Assembly (NCBI RefSeq): GCF_000812965.1
Contig: NZ_JSYN01000002.1
Location: 124,001 to 188,000 of the forward strand
DNA from: Pedobacter kyungheensis
GTDB lineage: Bacteria; Bacteroidota; Bacteroidia; Sphingobacteriales; Sphingobacteriaceae
DNA length: 64,000 nucleotides
Direction: 5' to 3'
Part shown: positions 43,246 through 51,982 of the stretch, in pieces
How positions within the stretch are numbered: the stretch's first letter is position 1
Layout of the letters: the number at the start of each line of letters is the position of its first letter
The notes under the pieces: generated by a model
Told to the model about the DNA's origin: nothing
Seen by the model: the letters and a program-made list of their open reading frames with translations, nothing else
Database searches by the model: none
Position numbers and translations under genes: made by a program

Positions 43246-44106
43246 TTAAATCCGCTCTAATACCATCTTAATCGCATCTTCAACTACTTTATCGGGGTTG
43301 CTGCTGAATTCGAATTTTACCCTGCTGGCTAAAATGGCATTTACCGAAAGTGCTTTGTGGCCTAAAACCTTTGCTAAAGCATAAATTCCGGCAGTTTCCA
43401 TTTCTAAATTGGTAATACGGTGCTGGTTGCTGTTAAAGCTGTTAATTAAACTGATGAAATCGGGTATTGAATTTTTGGCGCGTACCATTCTGCCTTGCGG
43501 GGCATAAAATCCGGGTGCAGTGATGGTGATGCCATGGTGCATATCTTTGCCTATCGTATTGAGTAAAACATCATTGGCGGCTGTTAAATAAGGATTTATA
43601 TTTTTCAGATGACCAAAATGTGCTTTCAGGTCGTCCATTAAGCTGCGTTCATCGCCGGTAAGTTCATGGTAGTAGTAATTCATGAGTGCATCCATGCCCA
43701 GGCCATAAGATGAAGCCAGGATTGTACCCACAGGGATATCGGGCTGAACTGTTCCCGAAGTGCCGACGCGAATAATATTTAATGAAGTGAGGTGCTTTTT
43801 AACCTCGCGGCTTTCGAAATCAATATTTACGAGTGCATCGAGTTCGTTAAAAACAATATCAATATTATCGGTACCAATACCTGTTGAAAGTACCGTAACG
43901 CGTTTTTTGCCCACATAGCCTGTATGCGTTATAAATTCGCGCTTACCTTTTTTTAACTCAATTTTATCGAAATATTTACTTACTTCGCCAACCCGGTCAG
44001 GGTCGCCAACAGTAATTACGTGGTCGGCAACATCACCTGGCAATAAATTTAAGTGGTAAATACTGCCATCCGGATTGATAATTAAGTCGCTTTCAGCTAT
44101 TTTCAT
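43246..44106 (-). CDS. Nucleoside phosphorylase (uridine phosphorylase type)
   Basis: A 286-residue PNP/UDP-family phosphorylase splitting nucleosides with phosphate. VITVGDPDRVGEVSKYFD (16-residue phosphate loop), STGIGTDNIDIVFNELDAL and NLEMETAGIYALAKVLGHK (the substrate Glu-Met-Glu motif) are present. The Bacteroidota form is a distinct short-phosphate-loop branch often called uridine phosphorylase. Monocistronic; promoter region of about 165 bases upstream contains an inverted repeat. Substrate preference is not proven. Confidence 0.9.
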   Translation of the reverse strand: MKIAESDLIINPDGSIYHLNLLPGDVADHVITVGDPDRVGEVSKYFDKIELKKGKREFITHTGYVGKKRVTVLSTGIGTDNIDIVFNELDALVNIDFESREVKKHLTSLNIIRVGTSGTVQPDIPVGTILASSYGLGMDALMNYYYHELTGDERSLMDDLKAHFGHLKNINPYLTAANDVLLNTIGKDMHHGITITAPGFYAPQGRMVRAKNSIPDFISLINSFNSNQHRITNLEMETAGIYALAKVLGHKALSVNAILASRVKFEFSSNPDKVVEDAIKMVLERI

Positions 44107-44182
44107 GGTATCATCGGTTAGTTTAAACTATACAATTCAGCAAAAAATTGTTGATTTGAACAAATTCCTATTTCAGCGGATA

Positions 44183-44216
44183 CAGATTCACAGATTGGAT
44201 CTAATCTGTGAATCTG
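44183..44216. repeat. Perfect 14-bp inverted repeat CAGATTCACAGATT/AATCTGTGAATCTG
   Basis: The arms 44183-44196 and 44203-44216 are exact complements around a 6-base loop. It belongs to the TCTGTGG/ATCCGTG intergenic family and lies between the nucleoside phosphorylase gene and the YigZ gene. Confidence 0.75.
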
Positions 44217-44270
44217 TGGCTTATAATAAATTTCAATCCTATGGATTTTCAATTCATAATGATTTAATGG

Positions 44271-44885
44271 CTAAACAGTTTGCAGGTATTTTAATTTAAC
44301 ACCTGCTATTTTATCAAATTTACCTAAAATCTGGTTTAACTGGTTTTTCCTGATTTCGAATTTCAATACGCATTGCGTGTCGAATTGTTGTGCCAAAACA
44401 TCAATATGCTCTTCTTTCACCAGTTTCATTACATCGTTCATTTGAAGATAATCAAAATTAGCTTCATAAACATCATTTACGGTTTTGTTTATGATTTTTG
44501 ATGCTTTAAGTGCTTCAATACTAGCAGTTTTATATGCGTTAATTAAACCCGGAACACCCAATAATGTTCCGCCGAAATAGCGCACTACAACCATTAAAAT
44601 ATTGGTTACATCTTCTGAAAGCAGGTAGTTAAGTATAGGTCTGCCAGCAGTACCTGATGGTTCACCATCATCATTTATGCGGAATACTGAGCGATCGGGC
44701 GTGAGCCGGTAAGCATAGCAAAAGTGCCTGGCCTTGGCATGCTCAGCTCTTAATGCAGTGATAATGGGTTTTACTTCCTCTTCCGAACGGATAGGATAAG
44801 CATAGGCAATAAATTTACTGCCTTTATCCCGAAATATGCCTTCTGAAGCACTTTCGATTGTTTTATAAGTATCATCGAACAGCAT
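44271..44885 (-). CDS. YigZ/IMPACT-family protein
   Basis: A 204-residue protein of the UPF0029/IMPACT family (DKGSKFIAYAYPIRSEEEV, then DDGEPSGTAGRPILN and VVRYFGGTLLGVPGLINAY), with a C-terminal ferredoxin-like domain (about 140-204). Its role is unknown in bacteria; eukaryotic relatives regulate translation under stress. It overlaps the end of the EamA gene by 14 bases and is the third gene of ribD-eamA-yigZ. Confidence 0.88.
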   Translation of the reverse strand: MLFDDTYKTIESASEGIFRDKGSKFIAYAYPIRSEEEVKPIITALRAEHAKARHFCYAYRLTPDRSVFRINDDGEPSGTAGRPILNYLLSEDVTNILMVVVRYFGGTLLGVPGLINAYKTASIEALKASKIINKTVNDVYEANFDYLQMNDVMKLVKEEHIDVLAQQFDTQCVLKFEIRKNQLNQILGKFDKIAGVKLKYLQTV

Positions 44886-45738
44886 TTTGTGATAGTGTTA
44901 TGCAAACAACCGCGGCAATAGCCATGATTATTCCGATGTAATTTACCTTTGTTAATTTTTCTTTAAATACCAGAACGCCGATCAAGGTGCCAACAATAAT
45001 AACCCCCAGGTTCATTGCTGCGAATACAGTAGAAGGGGTTTGCGCCAGTGCCTGATGTGCTTTCAGGTAAAAGAGGATGTTGCCGAAATTAAAGAAGCCT
45101 AAAATCAGTCCGCAGGCCAGGTTAACCAGTTGCAGCTTTATTTTTCCTGAAATCGTCATTACAGTAACAATGATTAACGAAACCACAAAAGCCATACAGA
45201 AAACAGTAAACAGCGAGGTGGTATAAGGTAATGCTTTGTATAAGGCAATTTGCTTAAAGAGTACATCAATTGCTCCGAAACCAATAAATACCATTACCGG
45301 GAAGATCAGATTTCCTGTTTTTTGATCAGGATTGCTTTTCCGTAAAAACGTAAGGAAGATGGCTACAAAACCGATGGCGAGGCCAATTATTTTTAAATCG
45401 TTAAAATCTTCTTTAAAAATAAAATATGCTGCCAGTATGGGTATAAATAGCGACAAACGCTGAGCAATATCGGTTTTAACAATGCCCAGGCTTTTAACCG
45501 AAGCTGCAAGAAACAAGAATATAGTCGGTAAGAGTATAGCCAGTGCCGTGTAGATGGACCATGGAGCCGTACTGTTTAGTAAATTAATATCAGGTTTGAA
45601 AAAGAAAAAACAAAGCGTTAAGGCGGCAAAATAGTTTACTGTAACGGCTTGTATGATGCTGATTTGATACCTTTTAGCCAGTTTTAATAATATGGCTACG
45701 GTAACACTACAGCAAATGCTTAAAATAATGTAGATCAT
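44872..45738 (-). CDS. EamA/DMT-family transporter
   Basis: A 288-residue integral membrane protein with about ten helices in two repeated halves, the EamA layout of drug/metabolite transporters (IIQAVTVNYFAALTLCFFFF early, FKEKLTKVNYIGIIMAIAAVV late). Its start overlaps the end of ribD by 4 bases. Substrate unknown; the operon gives no clear hint apart from riboflavin synthesis. Confidence 0.86.
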   Translation of the reverse strand: MIYIILSICCSVTVAILLKLAKRYQISIIQAVTVNYFAALTLCFFFFKPDINLLNSTAPWSIYTALAILLPTIFLFLAASVKSLGIVKTDIAQRLSLFIPILAAYFIFKEDFNDLKIIGLAIGFVAIFLTFLRKSNPDQKTGNLIFPVMVFIGFGAIDVLFKQIALYKALPYTTSLFTVFCMAFVVSLIIVTVMTISGKIKLQLVNLACGLILGFFNFGNILFYLKAHQALAQTPSTVFAAMNLGVIIVGTLIGVLVFKEKLTKVNYIGIIMAIAAVVCITLSQNAVR

Positions 45739-46790
45739 TTATTTAGGTCGTTTATATAGATAGAAAGTTTATCGTTTCCAACTTGAACCTGCTCTTGCAG
45801 ATTGCCATTAATTACAGGTGAAGCAATGCCTTCAGTCCAGCTGGTTGAGGAAGTAAAAACACGGGCTTCATCCCAGAGACCGGCATCTAAAAATTGTTTT
45901 AAAATTTGTGCACCACCTTCTATAATTACCGACTGTATATCCATTAAATAAAGTTGAAAAGCAATCTTCTGCGGGAGATAGAAATGCATGTCTTCCATTT
46001 GAATATAGTGGATATTGCCAACTACATCGGTTTTAACTTCGTTAAAAATAATGGTTTTGGCTTCGTCGTTATAAAGGTGATTGCTTTGCGGAACCTGCAG
46101 GTTTTTATCAATAAGCAAACGTATTGGGTTTTTCCCCGGCCATTCTCTTGAGGTTAACCGTGGATTATCGATAATAGCCGTTTGTTTGCCGATCAGGATA
46201 GCATCTTCTTCAGTACGCCATTGGTGCGCCAAACGTTTGGCTAAAGCACCGCTAATCCATTTCTGATGGCCATCGTTTGTGGCGAAATAACCATTGGCTG
46301 TTTCTGCCCATTTTAAAATAACGTAAGGTCGTTGTTGTTGTATGCGGGTGAAAAATCTGCGGTTGAAATAACGGCATTCAGCATCTAAAACACCACTTAC
46401 TACTGCTATACCCGCGTTTTTAAGTTTTGCTATTCCTTTGCCATCTACGCCCGAAAAAGGATCGCGGTTACCGATTACAACCTTTTTAAGCTGATGTTTT
46501 ACCAATAAATCGGCACAAGGCGGAGTTTTGCCAAAGTGCGCACAAGGTTCTAAATTTACATAAGCAGTGGCTTGTTTCAACAGACTTTCTGCCTGTTCGC
46601 CATATTTATCGAACACTGCTTTTACTGCATTGGGTTCGGCATGTGCCTGACCATATTGCTGGTGATAGCCTTCGCCAATAATTTGGTTATTAGCCACAAT
46701 TACACAACCAACCATCGGGTTTGGACTAACCTGACCACTGCCTAAAGCAGCCAATTCCAGGCAGCGTTTGATGTAAAATTCGTCGCTCAT
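45735..46790 (-). CDS. ribD: Bifunctional riboflavin deaminase/reductase
   Basis: A 351-residue enzyme for steps two and three of riboflavin synthesis. The N-terminal deaminase has His50-Ala-Glu52 and PCAHFGKTPPC (Cys83, Cys92), the zinc site; the C-terminal reductase domain (about 145-351, PYVILKWAETANGYF) is NADPH-dependent. It is slightly short but complete. The promoter region is a 148-base gap shared with divergent prmC. Confidence 0.94.
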   Translation of the reverse strand: MSDEFYIKRCLELAALGSGQVSPNPMVGCVIVANNQIIGEGYHQQYGQAHAEPNAVKAVFDKYGEQAESLLKQATAYVNLEPCAHFGKTPPCADLLVKHQLKKVVIGNRDPFSGVDGKGIAKLKNAGIAVVSGVLDAECRYFNRRFFTRIQQQRPYVILKWAETANGYFATNDGHQKWISGALAKRLAHQWRTEEDAILIGKQTAIIDNPRLTSREWPGKNPIRLLIDKNLQVPQSNHLYNDEAKTIIFNEVKTDVVGNIHYIQMEDMHFYLPQKIAFQLYLMDIQSVIIEGGAQILKQFLDAGLWDEARVFTSSTSWTEGIASPVINGNLQEQVQVGNDKLSIYINDLNK

Positions 46791-46838
46791 GGTGGCAAAA
46801 ATAGTAAAAAAATGAGTGATGGAATGCTCAAAACAGAA

Positions 46839-46866
46839 TTGATATCGTCCTAAATAAGTAATTTTG
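46839..46866 (+). promoter_or_regulatory. Candidate Bacteroidota promoter of prmC (TTG...TAATTTTG)
   Basis: TTG at 46839-46841 and TAATTTTG at 46859-46866 match the -33 TTTG-type and -7 TAnnTTTG elements with a 17-base spacer. It lies 72 bases before the prmC start. Consensus match only. Confidence 0.4.
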
Positions 46867-46938
46867 CTGCCATTAAAATTCAGGCGGAGGCAGCAATCTG
46901 TTTGTTGATGAACCTGTCTGCTAAAATAAATTTTGTGA

Positions 46939-47796
46939 ATGAAAATCGAAGAATTAGAAGCAATTTATCAGTCGGAACTCGAAACTTTGTATGATGGTGA
47001 AGAAGCTAAAGCCTTGTTTAGCCTTGCTGCAGAGCATGTTTTAGCCTTGTCGCCAACCCGTTTGCGGATGGACCGTGATACTGATGTTACTTTTATCCAC
47101 GAACAGCAATTGTTGAGTATCCTTAACGATTTACAGTTGGGAAAGCCCATACAGTATATTTTAGGTGAGGCGCATTTCTATGGCCTCGTATTTAAGGTTA
47201 ACGAACATGTGCTCATTCCAAGGCCTGAAACTGAAGAGCTGGTTGATTGGGTTATAGCAGATAACAATTCGCAGTTTGCAGTTAGCGACATTAAAATTTT
47301 AGATATTGGAACAGGTTCGGGTTGTATTCCGGTTACGCTTAAAAAGCACCTGCCGCAAGCAAAGGTATCAACTTTAGATGTTTCGGGCGAAGCAATAGCA
47401 GTTGCCAGACAAAATGCTATGCAAAATGGTGTGGAAGTAGATTTTATAGAAGCAGATATATTAAGTTTTAAAAGTGAATTAAAATTTGATGTAATTGTTA
47501 GTAACCCGCCTTATATCAGGTTGTTAGAGCTGGCAGAAATGCACGAAAATGTTTTGGCAAATGAACCACACCTGGCGCTTTTTGTAAGTGATGAAGACCC
47601 GTTGATTTTCTACGAAGCTATAGCCAGTTTTGCGCAAACTAACCTCAATCCAGGTGGAAAGCTGTACTTCGAAATTAACGAATATTTGGGTAAAGAAACA
47701 GTTGATATGTTGGATACTAAAGGATTTAAAAATATTGAGTTACGAAAAGATATGCAGGGAAAGAATAGAATGGTACGCTGCGATTTAAGTGCCTAA
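46939..47796 (+). CDS. prmC: Peptide-chain release factor N5-glutamine methyltransferase
   Basis: A 285-residue methyltransferase that modifies the GGQ glutamine of RF1 and RF2. The SAM-binding LDIGTGSGCIPVTL is near residue 121, and the catalytic NPPY is at 189-192. The N-terminal helical domain (about 1-85) is complete. Its stop overlaps that of xerD by 4 bases in convergent orientation. Confidence 0.95.
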   Translation: MKIEELEAIYQSELETLYDGEEAKALFSLAAEHVLALSPTRLRMDRDTDVTFIHEQQLLSILNDLQLGKPIQYILGEAHFYGLVFKVNEHVLIPRPETEELVDWVIADNNSQFAVSDIKILDIGTGSGCIPVTLKKHLPQAKVSTLDVSGEAIAVARQNAMQNGVEVDFIEADILSFKSELKFDVIVSNPPYIRLLELAEMHENVLANEPHLALFVSDEDPLIFYEAIASFAQTNLNPGGKLYFEINEYLGKETVDMLDTKGFKNIELRKDMQGKNRMVRCDLSA

Positions 47797-48692
47797 GATC
47801 TGGGGTGAAATTGAGTAATAACTTCTCTTAAATAATCACGGTCAATATGGGTATAAATTTCGGTAGTGGTAATGCTCGAGTGACCCAACATTTCCTGTAC
47901 AGCACGTAAATCGGCACCACCTTCAATTAAATGCGTGGCAAAAGAATGCCTTAAAGTATGTGGACTAATGGTTTTCTTCAAGCCCGTACCTACAGCCAGG
48001 CTTTTGATTAAATTAAATATCGATATCCTTGAAAGCTTTGCACCAAAGCGGTTTAAAAAGATAAAGTCTTCATGGCCTTTTTTAATGTTGGCATGTACAC
48101 GGACTTCGTTAATGTAGATTTCCATCAGCTTCAATGCTTCACTTCCAATAGGAATTAAACGTTCTTTATTCCCTTTACCAATTACTTTTATAAATTCGAT
48201 TTGTGGAAAAATATTGGATATTTTTAAATCTGTTAACTCGCTAACCCTAAGTCCGCAACCATATAATACTTCAATTATTGCTTTATTACGCATACCCTCA
48301 GGTTTAGAGGCATCGATAGCAGCAATTAGCGCATTGATTTCGTATATATTCAGGGTATCGGGCAGTTTCCGGCTAAGCTTAGGGGCTTCAATTAATGCGG
48401 TTGGATCGTTAGTAATTACTTCTTCGAGCATTAAATAAGTGAAAAAAGCCTTTAAGCCCGATATTACCCTGGCCTGTGTACTGGCTTGCATACCGAGCTC
48501 GTTTAACCACGAAATGAAAGATTTAATATCCGTTGCATGGATATCGCTAAGCTGTGGCGCTTCATTCAGCGATTGATAGTATTGTGCCAGTTTTTCAATA
48601 TCGCCCAGATAGGCATCAACAGAATGTACTGCCAAAGATCGCTCGAGCTTTAAATACGACTTAAAACCTTTAATATATGATTGCCAAAGCAT
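47793..48692 (-). CDS. xerD: Tyrosine recombinase XerD-type
   Basis: A 299-residue site-specific recombinase that resolves chromosome dimers at dif. Catalytic residues: Arg149 (GLRVSEL), Lys173 or Lys176 (GKGNKER), His245 and Arg248 (HTLRHS), His271 (GHSS) and Tyr280 (TTEIYTHID). Length and the N-terminal SAM-like core domain match XerD rather than integrases of mobile elements, and its neighbours are housekeeping genes. Confidence 0.93.
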   Translation of the reverse strand: MLWQSYIKGFKSYLKLERSLAVHSVDAYLGDIEKLAQYYQSLNEAPQLSDIHATDIKSFISWLNELGMQASTQARVISGLKAFFTYLMLEEVITNDPTALIEAPKLSRKLPDTLNIYEINALIAAIDASKPEGMRNKAIIEVLYGCGLRVSELTDLKISNIFPQIEFIKVIGKGNKERLIPIGSEALKLMEIYINEVRVHANIKKGHEDFIFLNRFGAKLSRISIFNLIKSLAVGTGLKKTISPHTLRHSFATHLIEGGADLRAVQEMLGHSSITTTEIYTHIDRDYLREVITQFHPRS

Positions 48693-48753
48693 GCTTTTAT
48701 TTGAGATTTTTTATAACATTGCAAGGTTACAACATTTAACGTTACAACAGAAC

Positions 48754-49170
48754 ATGAAAATACAAATTATTAACGGCCCCAACTTAAATCTTTTAGGCGT
48801 ACGCGAACCTTCTATTTACGGCAATACCAGCATCGAAGATTATATTAAAGAACTGAAAACAGCGTATCCGGCTATCGAAATCGATTATTTTCAAAGCAAT
48901 GTAGAAGGCGAATTGATTAATAAATTGCATGAAATTGGTTTTAGTTATGATGGTATTATCCTAAACGCGGGTGGTTATACGCACACATCTGTTGCCATTG
49001 CAGATGCTATTGCTGCCATTAAAACGCCGGTTGTAGAGGTACATATTTCGAATATTTATGCACGCGAAGAATACCGCCATGTATCTTTAACCGGTAAGAA
49101 CTGCCAGGGCGTATTAACCGGTTTTGGAATGAAAGGTTACCGCCTTGCATTGGAAAGTCTTTTAAACTAA
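48754..49170 (+). CDS. aroQ: 3-dehydroquinate dehydratase, type II
   Basis: A 138-residue dodecameric enzyme of the shikimate pathway removing water from 3-dehydroquinate. NGPNLNLLGVREPSIYG, the active-site VEVHISNIYAREEYR and ILNAGGYTHTS are present. I chose MKIQIIN at 48754; the longer frame from 48691 would overlap xerD's start and adds 21 atypical residues. The TlpA-type gene starts 11 bases after the stop. Confidence 0.95.
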   Translation: MKIQIINGPNLNLLGVREPSIYGNTSIEDYIKELKTAYPAIEIDYFQSNVEGELINKLHEIGFSYDGIILNAGGYTHTSVAIADAIAAIKTPVVEVHISNIYAREEYRHVSLTGKNCQGVLTGFGMKGYRLALESLLN

Positions 49171-49181
49171 TCAAAAATAAT

Positions 49182-49898
49182 ATGTTTAAATATCTAATAT
49201 TAACTGCTCTTCTCTTTACAAGTCTGTTTGCACAGGCTCAGGAAACTACTACCCAAAAGACTATCCTTAACGAACAATCGGTTATACGGGGCGAAGACGG
49301 GATGGTTTATCCCTACAATGCCTGGAAAAAGCTGATGCAATCGGGTAAATATGGGATAAAGGATAGAAAAACCTTTACCGACAGAGGCGAAAAGGAATAC
49401 CTGATTTATGAACTCTCTGCCGACCAGAAAGCAGCTTATATGAATAGAATGCCCAGGCCGCGCGAAAGCGAATCTTTTAAAGAAGGTGAGTTGTTTAATG
49501 GCTTTAAGGCCAGCGATATAGATGGCAATAAATATAACCTGAAAGATAGTACCGGAAGGGTTTATGTAATTAATTTCTGGTTTATCAATTGCCCTCCCTG
49601 TAAGGCCGAAATTCCGCATTTGAATGAGATTGTGGCGAAATATAAAGACAACAAGGATGTAGTTTTTCTTGCGATAGCTCTGGATGAAAAGTATGAGCTT
49701 AAGCCTTTTCTAAAAACAACACCCTTTGATTATCACATTATCAGCGGCGGGCGTTCTATTGCCAGCAAATATGGCGTAAAAGGCTATCCTACGCACGTGG
49801 TGATTGATAAAAAGGGCTATATTAAATTCAGCACGCTGGGGCTTGGGGCAAGTACGGTAAACTGGGTGGAAAAATCGATTGAAGAATCTTTAAAATAG
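49182..49898 (+). CDS. Exported thioredoxin-like (TlpA/ResA-type) protein
   Basis: A 238-residue protein with a signal peptide (1-19, ending AQAQ) and a C-terminal thioredoxin fold (about 100-238). The redox motif is CPPC (Cys137, Cys140) in NFWFINCPPCKAEIPH, with the cis-Pro in GVKGYPTHVV. It probably reduces disulfides in the periplasm, for instance for cytochrome c maturation. Its N-terminal 80 residues are not recognised. It follows aroQ by 11 bases, and a terminator follows. Confidence 0.88.
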   Translation: MFKYLILTALLFTSLFAQAQETTTQKTILNEQSVIRGEDGMVYPYNAWKKLMQSGKYGIKDRKTFTDRGEKEYLIYELSADQKAAYMNRMPRPRESESFKEGELFNGFKASDIDGNKYNLKDSTGRVYVINFWFINCPPCKAEIPHLNEIVAKYKDNKDVVFLAIALDEKYELKPFLKTTPFDYHIISGGRSIASKYGVKGYPTHVVIDKKGYIKFSTLGLGASTVNWVEKSIEESLK

Positions 49899-49937
49899 TT
49901 GATGTTTTTTACTGCATTGATATATGCTTAGCACTAT

Positions 49938-49966
49938 GCTCCATGCTTTTTTATTGGAGCTTTTTT
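49938..49966 (+). terminator. Rho-independent terminator after the TlpA-type gene
   Basis: A short stem GCTCCA (49938-49943) with TGGAGC (49955-49960), followed by TTTTTT. The loop is long (11 bases) so it is weaker than others in the window. Confidence 0.6.
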
Positions 49967-50090
49967 CACCACCGAGGTCACAAAGCTTTACACAGAGTAA
50001 CAGGGAGTTTTATGATATTTAACATTAACCAGAATAGTAATATACTTAACTCTGTGCGCTTCGTGCCCTGCTCAGTGTGCTCTGTGGTTA
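49967..50090. repeat. Long intergenic inverted repeat CACCACCGAGGTCACAAAGC...CTCAGTGTGCTCTGTGGTT
   Basis: Imperfect arms face each other around an AT-rich centre; TTACACAGAGTAAC and TTAACTCTGTGCG form the inner part. It belongs with the TCTGTGG/ATCCGTG family. The stop codon of the glycosyltransferase gene (50088-50090) lies in the right arm. Confidence 0.6.
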
Positions 50091-51101
50091 AAATAAGCCT
50101 GAGAAGTATTTGATTTTCCGGATAAAAAAAGCCCAGACTACACTGTTGTTAAATACACCCTGATGTGTGGCATAAGGTTTTTGAAATGCCCGTCGCTTTT
50201 TATTCGTTTTAACAAGCGATTTTAAGAAATGCCAGTGTCCTTTACTTACCGCCATGGTAAATTTGGGCTTTCCGCTCAGTAAGAAGTGCCACCAGGCCAC
50301 AAAATCAATGCACATCCTGATAAAAATCCTGAAAACAGCGTCGCCTGCAGGCAAGTTTTTTTGCATAATAATCAGGTTATTCCTGAAATTAAGATAAGTT
50401 TTAAACGGATTTTCAGTTTGTAAAGTGCCACCACCCACATGGTAAACTTCAGCATCCGGACAATACATCACTTTGTAATTCAGGTTTTTTAGGCGCCAGC
50501 ACAGATCAATTTCTTCCATGTGTGCAAAAAGGTCGGCATCTAATCCGCCAGCCTCTTTCCAGCATTTACTTTTAATGAAAAAGGCAGCACCGCTTGCCCA
50601 GAAAACTTCCCTGGCATCATTGTACTGACCATTATCCTGTTCGTATACATTAAATAACCTGCCTCTGCAAAACGGAAAGGCATAAATATCAAGATAACCA
50701 CCAGCTGCCCCAGCGTATTCGAACTGGTTTTTGTCGTTGTACCATTTAATTTTTGGCTGTGCAGCAGCAATTGTAGCATCGCTTTCCATTAAATCAATCA
50801 CTGGTTGAATCCAGTTGGGCGTAACTTCTACATCCGAGTTGAGCAAAATGAAATAATCGGCGTCAACGCGTTCCAATACCTTGTTGTAACCACCAGCAAA
50901 GCCATAATTAATTTCGTTATGGATAATTTTAACACTGGGGAATTTTTCCTGCACAAATGAAACAGAATCATCTGTTGAGGCATTATCGCCTACAATAATT
51001 TGTAGGTTATCGTACTTGCTCTGTAAAATTCCGGGTAAAAATTGTTCTAAATATGCTTTTCCATTCCAGTTTAAAATTACAACGGCTACTGAAGGACTCA
51101 T
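50088..51101 (-). CDS. Glycosyltransferase family 2
   Basis: A 337-residue GT-A enzyme (PSVAVVILNWNGKAYLEQFLP, then VGDNASTDDSV and ILLNSDVEVTPNW with the DxD-type metal site). It carries AHMEEIDLCWRLKNLNYKV, typical of rhamnosyl- or similar transferases that act on surface polysaccharides. A late hydrophobic stretch (about 265-280) suggests membrane association. No neighbouring polysaccharide genes; sugar unknown. Confidence 0.9.
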   Translation of the reverse strand: MSPSVAVVILNWNGKAYLEQFLPGILQSKYDNLQIIVGDNASTDDSVSFVQEKFPSVKIIHNEINYGFAGGYNKVLERVDADYFILLNSDVEVTPNWIQPVIDLMESDATIAAAQPKIKWYNDKNQFEYAGAAGGYLDIYAFPFCRGRLFNVYEQDNGQYNDAREVFWASGAAFFIKSKCWKEAGGLDADLFAHMEEIDLCWRLKNLNYKVMYCPDAEVYHVGGGTLQTENPFKTYLNFRNNLIIMQKNLPAGDAVFRIFIRMCIDFVAWWHFLLSGKPKFTMAVSKGHWHFLKSLVKTNKKRRAFQKPYATHQGVFNNSVVWAFFIRKIKYFSGLF

Positions 51102-51368
51102 TCTTTTTATTTCGGGGTTAAATTTCCGTTTTATGGCTGTTAGGCCAAATCATCTGTTTGTTTATATCGATAAATTTAAAAATAGGAGCTATTTGCTATA
51201 CTTTTTTCTGAGGCCATGGCACAATAAAGCAGATAATGTAGTAATCTTGCAGAAAAAAGCAGTGGGGGAACAATTGCTATAGCCGGGTATATAAAAATAC
51301 ACCAGGATGTGAATTTCCTCTTTTAATCATTATTTTTAAACGTTTCAGCTACAAACATAAATTTTCAA
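51102..51368. other. Divergent intergenic region
   Basis: A 267-base gap between the divergent glycosyltransferase and WbqC genes. No gene or repeat copy is convincing; a plus-strand frame here overlaps the glycosyltransferase start and looks spurious. It presumably contains both promoters. Confidence 0.4.
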
Positions 51369-51980
51369 ATGCAGAATACAGCTATACTTCCATTATTTTA
51401 TCTCCCGCCAGTTGGTTATTTTAGTTTATTGCAAAAGTTAGGGGGCGATTTTTTAATAGAAAAACACGAACATTTAACCAAGCAAACGTACCGGAACCGG
51501 GCCAGCATTTATTCGCCAAATGGAAAGCTCGATCTGACCGTTCCGGTGGTTAAAGGTTCGAAAACGCATACCAAAATGAAAGATGTGCGCATTAGCTACG
51601 ATTTTAAATGGCAGCGTTTACATTGGCTTAGTTTAGAAGGCTGCTACCGAAGTTCGGCTTATTTTGAATATTATGAAGATGAATTATCGCGCTTTTATCA
51701 TGAAAAATTTGAGTTTTTGTTTGATTATAACCTCGAATTGGTAGAATGGCTGAATAAAAAACTCAAACTGCCCCTTGTAATGAATACCACCTCAGAATAT
51801 TGTGATACTGTGCCTTCTGAGCTTGATTTTAGGGGAATGATGAGCCCGAAAAAGGAAGAAGATATTGTAAATAACAAGCCATATTATCAGGTTTTTGAAG
51901 ACAGGCATCAATTTTTACCCAACTTAAGCATCGTTGATTTGTTATTCAATCAAGGCCCGCAGGCCCGGTTATATTTATAA
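51369..51980 (+). CDS. WbqC-like family protein
   Basis: A 203-residue protein of the WbqC-like family (LPLFYLPPVGYFSLLQKLG; KQTYRNRASIYSPNGKLDLTVPV; then HWLSLEGCYRSSAYFEYYE). Family members lie in polysaccharide or signalling-peptide loci, but the chemistry is unclear. The next gene, corA, starts 2 bases after the stop, so they are co-transcribed. Function not assigned. Confidence 0.85.
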   Translation: MQNTAILPLFYLPPVGYFSLLQKLGGDFLIEKHEHLTKQTYRNRASIYSPNGKLDLTVPVVKGSKTHTKMKDVRISYDFKWQRLHWLSLEGCYRSSAYFEYYEDELSRFYHEKFEFLFDYNLELVEWLNKKLKLPLVMNTTSEYCDTVPSELDFRGMMSPKKEEDIVNNKPYYQVFEDRHQFLPNLSIVDLLFNQGPQARLYL

Positions 51981-51982
51981 TT

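Noticed and set aside
44075-44299. Plus-strand frame of 74 codons
   Set aside because: It is made mainly from the 14-bp inverted repeat and flanks; no protein-like pattern.
47793-48692. Integrase of a mobile island
   Set aside because: Length, motif order and housekeeping neighbours fit XerD; no attachment sites or cargo are visible.
51016-51282. Plus-strand frame of 88 codons at the glycosyltransferase start
   Set aside because: It overlaps the opposite-strand gene's conserved N-terminus and shows no family features.
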